A DNA stretch of 47,377 nt from an uncultured Desulfobulbaceae bacterium. Lineage in GTDB: Bacteria; Desulfobacterota; Desulfobulbia; Desulfobulbales; Desulfocapsaceae. The translations under genes were made by a program, and so were the position numbers. The notes beneath the pieces were generated by a model, which was given only the letters and a program-made list of their open reading frames with translations, had not been told where the DNA came from and did not search any database. This document shows positions 41,593-47,377 of the stretch, in pieces. The stretch is taken from the NCBI GenBank assembly GCA_947311315.1, contig CAMZKN010000059.1, positions 1 through 47,377 on the forward strand, in the 5' to 3' direction. The number at the start of each line of letters is the position of its first letter. The first letter of the stretch is position 1.

Positions 41593-42144
41593 ATGGATTT
41601 ATCAACGTGCACACTTTACAGCAGTGGATTGAAGGGCGCAGAAGCCTGTTTTGGCGAAGCCGCAGAAAAAGCTGGTATCAAAGAAATCATCTATTCTTTT
41701 GATGGGCATAAACTCACAAGAGACAAAAATGTAACAATACTCAGCAAAGAACAACTTGAACGCGGCGATATCAGCATGGAACTCGCATCCCGCATGCTCA
41801 ACCGCACCTATTACGAGACAGAAAAAATCAGAAAAGTCCTGCAGACTATCTTTCATATGGTAAATAGCGGCCATCAGGTTTTTGTTATAGGTTCCATTCA
41901 GGAAGATGGTTCGGTCAAAGGTGGCACCGGCTGGGCAGTTGAACTGGCAAAAATGTTCAACCGACCTCTCCACGTTTTCGATCAGCCGAAAAAAACATGG
42001 TTCACCTGGGACAATGGCTGGAAAGAAGATTCTCCCAAAATCGAGTACGACACCTTTGTCGGCTCCGGCACCCGTTATCTCAGTGACGCTGGCCACGAAG
42101 CCATTACCAAACTTTTCCAGGATTCTATCCAGGCCCAGAGTTAA
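41593..42144 (+). CDS. Rossmann-like (SLOG-type) protein of unknown function
   Basis: 183 residues, soluble. The start LSTCTLYSSGLKGAEACFGEAA looks like a nucleotide-fold strand-turn-helix (YSSGLKGAE). A second conserved-looking stretch is VFVIGSIQEDGSVKGGTGWAVELAK followed by RPLHVFDQPKKTWFTW, with a glycine-rich loop and a downstream strand as in LOG/SLOG nucleotide-binding proteins. The last segment has FVGSGTRYLSD. These folds bind nucleotides, and some act as sensors or lysine-decarboxylase-like enzymes; the function here is unknown. The ATG at 41593 is preferred because of AGAGGAG upstream. Confidence 0.7.
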   Translation: MDLSTCTLYSSGLKGAEACFGEAAEKAGIKEIIYSFDGHKLTRDKNVTILSKEQLERGDISMELASRMLNRTYYETEKIRKVLQTIFHMVNSGHQVFVIGSIQEDGSVKGGTGWAVELAKMFNRPLHVFDQPKKTWFTWDNGWKEDSPKIEYDTFVGSGTRYLSDAGHEAITKLFQDSIQAQS

Positions 42145-42241
42145 TCCCCTCAATACGAAGCATTGATTGAGTTGATTCTGTATATCCGTATTCGCCCCGT
42201 CTGGTATCGCCAGATGGGGTCGTGACAGAGGAGGCTCCGCC

Positions 42242-42817
42242 GTGAAAAGATATCTTTTTTTCATTCTTTCGATCATACTTTTCCCGTCCCTGTCCCACTC
42301 TTCCAACTCCTACGAACAATGTCGGAACCACTTTCTGCATGGCCAATATTCCATTGCCGAAGAATCCTGCCTCAAGGCGGCGGATGATGGTAATATTGAT
42401 GCCCAGAAATGGCTGGCTTTTCTCTACACAAAGGGAAAAGGAGTGGCACAGGATTACAAAAAAGCATTTTACTGGCGAAAAAAAGCTGCAAAGGCGGGCG
42501 ATCCCAACAGTCAGTATCACATTGGCCGTTTTTTTCAACTGGGCAACGGTGTCGAAATGGATCTCAACAAGGCGAGATACTGGTATGAAAAAGCAGCGAT
42601 CAAAGGTGATGTCAATGGTCTTTACGCCATGGGAAATCTTTACCGCCAAGGGATTGGCGTAGAGATTGATCTGCCCAAAGCTTATGGTTGGTACAGTCTG
42701 GCGGCTGAAAAAAACCTTCTCCTGGCAAAGCAGACAATGGAAAGCATGGCAGAAACCATGACAGTGCAACAGATAGTCAGAGGGAAAAAGCTCCAGGAGA
42801 CTCTCATAAAAAAATGA
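42242..42817 (+). CDS. Sel1-repeat protein, exported
   Basis: 191 residues with a signal peptide (ending LSHSS) and several Sel1-like helical repeats, seen as AQKWLAFLYTKGKGVAQDYKKAFYWRKKAAKAGD, SQYHIGRFFQLGNGVEMDLNKARYWYEKAAIKGD and LYAMGNLYRQGIGVEIDLPKAYGWYSLAAEKN (each read in parts of 20 or fewer). Such proteins mediate protein-protein contacts. The start is GTG at 42242 with GAGGAGG about eight bases upstream. It is followed by a shared terminator. Confidence 0.88.
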   Translation: MKRYLFFILSIILFPSLSHSSNSYEQCRNHFLHGQYSIAEESCLKAADDGNIDAQKWLAFLYTKGKGVAQDYKKAFYWRKKAAKAGDPNSQYHIGRFFQLGNGVEMDLNKARYWYEKAAIKGDVNGLYAMGNLYRQGIGVEIDLPKAYGWYSLAAEKNLLLAKQTMESMAETMTVQQIVRGKKLQETLIKK

Positions 42818-42820
42818 TAA

Positions 42821-42858
42821 AAAAGCCGCCATACACAGATACGTGTATGGCGGCTTTT
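42821..42858. terminator. Bidirectional terminator
   Basis: AAAAGCCGCCATACAC and GTGTATGGCGGCTTTT form a perfect 16-base stem with a six-base loop. The A-rich and T-rich ends make it usable on both strands. It separates the Sel1 gene (rightward) from the rhodanese gene (leftward). Confidence 0.93.
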
Positions 42859-42885
42859 TGTCTGTACTTCTCTGTCTGAGAGTGA

Positions 42886-44226
42886 CTATTCCTCTATATC
42901 ACAATCATTGAGCTCACAGGATACTTCAGCCATCAGAAATTTGGCATTTTTATAACCATTTTTAATCAATTCCTTATAGGCCATTTCCGCACGGGCTCCG
43001 GTTGTACAATGAACATAAATATTCTGTTCTTTGGTCAACCCGTCGATGGTTGCAAAGAATTCATCCATCCTGGAACATAACTGATCGAGCGGGATATGCT
43101 TTGATCCTTTCAATTTACCAACGGCTACTTCCTCATTTGTCCGTACATCAAGAATAACTGCTTTTGACGGATCTTCGAGAGCCGCCTCAAAGTCGCTGAT
43201 TTTCACTTCACCAGGCGCAAGGATTCGTTTCCAGGAAACCTCGGTTACAACAGGGCCTTTGATGAGTTTACCACCAAGGCGCTTCCAGCCATGGTAACCA
43301 TCCTCAACCAGAGCGACCTTTTTATACCCTTCTTCCTTGAACATTTTCAGTGCAGCAAGCATTTCTTCGTTGCTGTCACTGAACAAAACGACAGGTGCCT
43401 TGATTGGAATCTCTTCCATCGCATATTCAAGATCTGCAAACGGCATGCTTACAGAGCGTGGAATACGTGCTTTAGCCGCTTTTTCAGCACTACGCAGATC
43501 AACTAATACATTATTTCCCTGACAGATAAAACCATATCCGGCATAGGTAGCATATCCTGCCTTACTCCAGGCAGGCTCACCATCAAGATAAACTTTAACA
43601 TTTTTATAACCAGCTTGGACCGCCTGACCGGCGGACATAGGGCTCATGCCTCAGGTAGGCCCTCCACAATAAAAGACAAGGGACTTATTGGGGTTTTTCG
43701 GTAACAGGCCAAGCAGCTCCTGCATTTCACAAACCGGAATGGATATTGCGCCTGGCAGGTGTCCAGTGCCATAACGATGAGCGGGACGGGAATCGATAAG
43801 AACAAAATCTTCCCCGCTATCGATCATTTTTTTCAAGTCTTCGGTTTTTATGCCCACAACACCTTTTGGCATTTTGGCAAGTTTAGGCTTAACTGACTTC
43901 GCGTAGACATCTTTGCCCTGCTTTTCGTAACTGACAATAATACCATGACCCTTCGTGGCATGTTCTATGCCTTTGGTATTCTCATCAAATTTGACCATAA
44001 TAGTCTGGGCTTTTTTGCCCTTGCCAACCTGAATGGAAATAGTCTTGGCTTTGTTGGATTTTCCGACAACCCGTCCTTTATAGACGGGGCCTGTCATCTT
44101 CTTTTTTGCAATGGCGGTTGGTTTTACTGCCGATCCAGTCGTCTTACTGTTCTCTTGAGCACAACCGCTCAGGAAAAAAGTAGCTACAATCAGAGCCGAC
44201 AGTACTTTAACAATCGTCTTTTGCAT
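42886..44226 (-). CDS. Three-domain rhodanese lipoprotein with selenocysteine (in-frame TGA)
   Basis: One 446-codon frame interrupted only by TGA at 43651-43653, read here as selenocysteine U192. The start at 44226 has GAGGAG upstream. A lipoprotein signal (VATFFLSGC, lipid C22) is followed by a basic region and three rhodanese domains. The first has the active loop FYC187GGPTU192GMSP, where homologues usually have a second cysteine at the U position. The second has SDSNEE in place of a catalytic cysteine and is probably inactive. The third has HCTTGARA. A SECIS-like hairpin lies 17 bases after the TGA. Rhodaneses move sulfane sulfur, so a periplasmic sulfur-transfer role fits this organism. 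The alternative, two separate genes, would cut the first domain inside its active site. Confidence 0.88.
43617..43653 (-). promoter_or_regulatory. Bacterial SECIS-like element with its UGA
   Basis: On the mRNA, UGA (43651-43653) is followed by 16 bases and then CCGCC-GGUCA-GGCGG (43620-43634). The stem is five GC pairs and the loop begins GGUC, with G in the first two loop positions as required by bacterial SECIS rules and as in the E. coli fdhF loop. The loop lies about 22-26 bases after the UGA, within the expected distance. The fold was read by eye, not calculated. Confidence 0.8.
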
Positions 44227-44396
44227 AAACTCCTCCTCTGTTGGTATTACAAATTGTTGAAAAAAGTGACCGAACCTGCCTACAGGCAGGGTCAGCATTA
44301 TATTGAATAACTAATTACCATAATAGTTCGTTAAATTGCGACAATTATATTCTGTTTGTTTATGTTTATGAAAAATGGTGTTTTTTAGGCAAGCGC

Positions 44397-45173
44397 CTAC
44401 GACAGCGCCCCTGACGGAAGTTGATAAAGATCGTCAGCAAAATTATCGACCGCTGTTTTTTCCTGCTCAACCCAGGCGTAAAATTTTTCCACCAGGTTTT
44501 TACCAGTTATCCGTGCGCCATGTTGCGGCACAATCATCTCCACATCCAGCTGACGAACCATGGTCGCCCAGCATTTACACGCATGCGTACTTGGCATAAA
44601 ACGGTTGTGAAAACCTGCCATCACCGGAACATGCTGCTGAAAGTCTTCTTCGGTTGCAATATTTTCTGTATGCGGCTCAAGCGAAGCACCAAGATCGCCG
44701 GTAAATAAAATTTTGGCCACAGGATCGTAGAGTTGAAAGTTACCACAGGAATGGAGAAAGTGTGCAGGAACTGCCACAAGAGGACTTCCGGCAAGATCAA
44801 ACCGCATCCCCTTATCGGGGATTGCAGTAATACGTTCTTCTGCAAGGCCCCTCACGCAGAACGCAGGAATAAACCTGACCCAGAGGGCACAAATCATAAT
44901 ATCCGCCTTACAAATAGGCAGCCAGAGATTCAAACCGGAACCGATATCCGGATCCTGATGGGAAAGAAAAATATGCTCCAGGGCACCGGCGGGCAGGTAT
45001 CTGGACATCGCCCCGAGAACATTCTTATAAATTCTGTATCCACCGCAGTCAAGCAGTAGTCCCCGTTTCTTATGGACGATGAGAAACTGGTTAGACTGCA
45101 CTTCGCCATCATGTGTAAGATCGCCAAATTTAATACACTTATGATCTTCATTTTCAAACAGTATTATCGACAT
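44397..45173 (-). CDS. Diiron metallo-beta-lactamase-fold protein (ODP/FprA-like)
   Basis: 258 residues. Metal ligands follow the oxygen-binding diiron pattern: H72, D74, D76 in SHQDPDIG, H141 in AHFLHS, D160 in LFTGDLG and H218 in VPQHGA. FprA-type proteins have glutamate where D74 stands, and they also carry a flavodoxin domain, absent here. Such proteins sense or reduce O2 or NO. The ATG at 45173 is chosen over the longer frame to 45224 because MSIILFENEDHKCIKFGD is a typical family start. It is leftward and separated from the rhodanese gene by 170 bases. Confidence 0.8.
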   Translation of the reverse strand: MSIILFENEDHKCIKFGDLTHDGEVQSNQFLIVHKKRGLLLDCGGYRIYKNVLGAMSRYLPAGALEHIFLSHQDPDIGSGLNLWLPICKADIMICALWVRFIPAFCVRGLAEERITAIPDKGMRFDLAGSPLVAVPAHFLHSCGNFQLYDPVAKILFTGDLGASLEPHTENIATEEDFQQHVPVMAGFHNRFMPSTHACKCWATMVRQLDVEMIVPQHGARITGKNLVEKFYAWVEQEKTAVDNFADDLYQLPSGALS

Positions 45174-45285
45174 TTTGCACCTATGTATGGAATATTGGTA
45201 AAGTTTCAGCCAGAAACAGCTCAAGCATTCAACTAATTTACCATTTTATTACATACAATTGCAAATAAGTCTCCAAGAAAATATC

Positions 45286-45450
45286 GCGGCTATTTATGAG
45301 TCTGTTGATTTAATAGGATTTTTGTCTGATATCGAGGCATATGGAAAATTTTACCACAGGCATATAGTTGATATTCCGAGGATAAAATTTTTCATATAAC
45401 GAAGAGATCGGGCAGAATACATTAAATCAACAGGCTCATTTATCAGCTGC
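45286..45450. repeat. Long imperfect palindrome between genes
   Basis: About 165 bases whose two halves pair over most of their length. Outer arms: GCGGCTATTTATGAG with CTCATTTATCAGCTGC. Next: CTGTTGATTTAAT with ATTAAATCAACAG, perfect over 13. Inner: ATATGGAAAATTTTA with ATAAAATTTTTCATAT. The centre is a 27-base loop region. It has no ORF. It is AT-rich and fills the gap between the diiron protein and the carboxyltransferase gene. The sequence differs from families A and B. Confidence 0.7.
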
Positions 45451-45459
45451 ATGGAGAAG

Positions 45460-47118
45460 TTATTCGTCTGAATCAATTTTCAGAATCTTGCCACCAGGTT
45501 TCAGAGTATCACCTTTTTTCGCATAGAGCCCGGTAACAATACCTTCCATCTCACTGAGTATTGGCGTCTGCATCTTCATTGCTTCAATAATCGCCACCCT
45601 GTCACCAACCAGAACCTCCTGCCCCTCTACAACAGATATTTCGACCACTTTACCTGAAAATGGTGAGCGAACATCGCCTGCTTTTGCCAGATCGAGAATC
45701 TCTTCCTTGCTGAGCACCAGTGATTCACCCGTCTGCGCCGACGTCCTGTCAGCCTGAAAAGTAAACAGAGACTGATGATGATCAACCGTCAAGTATACGC
45801 TGGTTTCCCCGGTATCAGTTATCGGCGAAGGGCCTATTTCAACCATATGTTCTTTGCCCTGATGATCTCTAAAGGCCAGTTTGTCACCCACCTCAAACCC
45901 ACCCTGACGATTAAAAATCGCCGGAGGTAAAACATAGACCGAGCCGTATTGCTCTTCAAATTTTATAAATTCCACAGCATCGCCCGGATGCTGCAGATAG
46001 AGTATAAGTTGTTCATCTGTAGGTTCGACACCAATTTGTTCCGCTAGGTCGTAGCGTTCAATGGCAAGATCCATATCGCTGATGCCCTCGACCCCACCTT
46101 CTTCTTCAAGAACCTTCTTCCAGTCATCCCCGAGAACCTTTTCAAAAATCCACTCGTCCGGCTCATGGAATGGAAACGGCCCATATTTGCCGAGCAAAAG
46201 ATTGCGAAGATCACCGGACGGATTTACATAACGCTCCCCTTCAAGCACATTGGTCACGGCGGTTGTCCAGAGAATCTGAGAACCGGGGGTAACCGACCAG
46301 TAGTTGCCAAGCTCCTTTTGCACCCGAGGCAATTCTTTTTGCAGAATATCCGGCATTTTGTCAAGAAAATCACCTTTAGACGCCTGTTCAAGGCTTGATC
46401 CCATCGCCCCGCCGGGGAGTTTATGAATCTGTACCGTCGGCTGAAACCCCTTTATCTGGGATTCAAACTGCTCATAATATTGCCTCTGATCCCGGATTGT
46501 TTCCGATGTCTCTATCACAGCTTCTTCATCAAGACCTTCTGCCTCGAAACCTAACTCTTTTAGCGTCTGCACCACTGTTAAAATTGGCGGCGGCCCATAA
46601 AAACCTGTAAAGGCAGAATCGGCTGCATCAATAATAGAGGCACCGTTCTTAACTGCGGCAACAATCCTGCCGACATCATTGCCGTCGGTATTGTGTCCAT
46701 GATAATGTATGGGGACATCCGGGTATCGCTGCTTCAAGGCATCAACCAGCTCACCTATTCGGTTTGGTGTACCCAGACCGCCATGATTTTTGATGCAAAG
46801 AGTAATATCCCTGCCCGTCACATCTATAATCTCACCGGCTTTTGCAATATAGTAGTCGTTGGTATGCTCAGGCCCCGTTGAAAAACAGATGCACGGTTCG
46901 TTTAATTTGCCTGCCTTGCCCACTTCTTCAAAAACGGCGTGCATATTAGGTACATAGTTGAGAAAATCAAAGGTACGCCAGACATCCACATATTTTGCGA
47001 ACTCACTCACCGTAAAACGGATAACATTTTGTGGATAGGGGCGATAACCAAAGAGATTTACCCCCCTGCACAGGGTCTGGAACATGGTGCCGGGCATACT
47101 CTCCCGCAGTTTTCGCAA
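45460..47118 (-). CDS. Divergent biotin-dependent carboxyltransferase (pyruvate carboxylase subunit B-like)
   Basis: Transfers CO2 between biotin and an oxoacid, as in pyruvate or oxaloacetate carboxyltransferases. The listed start is TTG 47118, giving 552 residues. The TIM-barrel domain has TLCRGVNLFGYRPY, K110 in CIKNHGGLG (usual CIKDMAG) and HxH at H140/H142 in YHGHNTDGND. The biotinyl domain has K515 in IEAMKMQTP. The usual Thr-containing TSQPS loop is replaced by FYGPPP, so the active site is unusual. Clear homology (KAGYFSLEITGGASVHVD) lies upstream of 47118, in frame to 47319, but no ATG/GTG/TTG is there. The true start, or a frameshift near 47320, is unresolved. BirA at 34838 could biotinylate it. 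Confidence 0.8.
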   Translation of the reverse strand: MRKLRESMPGTMFQTLCRGVNLFGYRPYPQNVIRFTVSEFAKYVDVWRTFDFLNYVPNMHAVFEEVGKAGKLNEPCICFSTGPEHTNDYYIAKAGEIIDVTGRDITLCIKNHGGLGTPNRIGELVDALKQRYPDVPIHYHGHNTDGNDVGRIVAAVKNGASIIDAADSAFTGFYGPPPILTVVQTLKELGFEAEGLDEEAVIETSETIRDQRQYYEQFESQIKGFQPTVQIHKLPGGAMGSSLEQASKGDFLDKMPDILQKELPRVQKELGNYWSVTPGSQILWTTAVTNVLEGERYVNPSGDLRNLLLGKYGPFPFHEPDEWIFEKVLGDDWKKVLEEEGGVEGISDMDLAIERYDLAEQIGVEPTDEQLILYLQHPGDAVEFIKFEEQYGSVYVLPPAIFNRQGGFEVGDKLAFRDHQGKEHMVEIGPSPITDTGETSVYLTVDHHQSLFTFQADRTSAQTGESLVLSKEEILDLAKAGDVRSPFSGKVVEISVVEGQEVLVGDRVAIIEAMKMQTPILSEMEGIVTGLYAKKGDTLKPGGKILKIDSDE

Positions 47119-47322
47119 CTTAAGAAAGGGGTTGACCTGCTTTCTGAGAATATCTACATGAACAGATGCGCCACCTGTGATTTCCAGCGAAAAATAGCCG
47201 GCCTTTTCCCGGTGTTCTGCGGCAAGAAGATCTGTGTGCAGTAAAATCCTGTTTTTAAAATCGGACTGGGACTGATCCCTTGCCGTATTATAGGTATCAC
47301 AGTATGACTTGATACTATTTTA

Positions 47323-47350
47323 TTGACACTTTACAGGTTCGGATGATAAT
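47323..47350 (+). promoter_or_regulatory. Rightward sigma-70-like promoter at the window edge
   Basis: TTGACA at 47323-47328 is a perfect -35, followed by 16 bases and GATAAT (47345-47350), one mismatch from the consensus -10. It faces out of the window to the right. Any gene it serves is outside. Confidence 0.4.
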
Positions 47351-47377
47351 ATTTCTTAAGATTAAAGTTTTCAGTAC

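Noticed and set aside
41602..42306. Leftward frame of 234 codons opposite the Rossmann-like protein
   Set aside because: The rightward gene has a good ribosome site and fold-like sequence, while the antisense frame shows no recognisable features.
42125..42832. Leftward frame of 235 codons opposite the Sel1 protein
   Set aside because: The rightward frame has a signal peptide and clear Sel1 repeats, so this is a shadow.
43651..44226. Reading the rhodanese region as two separate genes ending and restarting at TGA 43651
   Set aside because: The first product would stop inside a rhodanese active loop and the second would start mid-domain. The frame is continuous and a SECIS-like hairpin follows the TGA.
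47287..47292. TATAAT on the minus strand as a -10 box for the carboxyltransferase gene
   Set aside because: It lies inside the frame that carries family-like sequence and has no good -35 at 16-18 bases, so it is probably chance.

Overview
The window comes from the chromosome of a sulfur-metabolising bacterium, most likely a Desulfobacterota member of the Desulfobulbia/Desulfobacteria type. The main reason is a complete dsrMKJOP operon, which encodes the membrane complex feeding electrons into dissimilatory sulfite reduction. It is preceded by an RsbRD-N gene of the kind often found next to it. Siroheme/heme genes, a cytochrome c assembly gene, a diderm envelope (SurA, YdbH/YnbE/YdbL, lipoproteins) and an apparent selenocysteine-containing rhodanese all fit this assignment. 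The species cannot be named from the sequence alone.

Layout. 1-1544: a prepilin peptidase and a convergent flavodoxin-like gene. 1609-7521: dsrP, O, J, K, M and the RsbRD-N gene, read leftward, with a terminator after dsrP and a palindromic site upstream. 7626-14815: a leftward block with Prc protease, an unknown protein, hemA, a CcsA-type assembly protein, the siroheme dehydrogenase, a methyltransferase and uppP. 14868-15884: a palindromic repeat, a small secreted protein and a TlpA-like thioredoxin. 16183-18904: rightward surA, a rodZ-like gene broken in frame at an A9 run, and recO. 19132-30297: an unrecognised 581-residue protein, then a complete type I-C CRISPR-Cas locus (cas3-cas5-cas8c-cas7-[RhuM/Fic]-cas4-cas1-cas2) and a five-repeat array. 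30343-30827: a DinJ/RelB antitoxin with its operator and a broken YafQ-like toxin. 30903-36408: an APC permease, a PAS hybrid histidine kinase, a biotin ligase and a divergent biotinyl protein. 36561-41283: ydbH-ynbE-ydbL and cmoA-cmoB. 41382-47377: a repeat, a Rossmann-like protein, a Sel1 protein, the selenocysteine rhodanese, a diiron beta-lactamase-fold protein, a long palindrome and a divergent biotin-dependent carboxyltransferase with an unclear start.

How the genes work together. DsrMKJOP passes electrons between the quinone pool or periplasm and the cytoplasmic DsrC/DsrAB cycle. DsrAB needs siroheme and DsrJ needs covalent heme, so hemA, the siroheme dehydrogenase and the cytochrome c assembly gene nearby support the same respiration. 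The type I-C locus has every expected part: Cas3, Cas5 (which replaces Cas6), Cas8c with an internal Cas11c start, Cas7 and the Cas4/1/2 adaptation set. A RhuM-Fic gene sits inside the operon, and a toxin-antitoxin remnant lies just past the array.

The strongest unusual signals are these: the in-frame TGA with a SECIS-like hairpin in the three-domain rhodanese (42886-44226); the Fic-domain gene between cas7 and cas4; the A9 frameshift that separates the RodZ periplasmic domain; three families of intergenic palindromic or dispersed repeats; and the carboxyltransferase whose homology runs upstream of any normal start codon.
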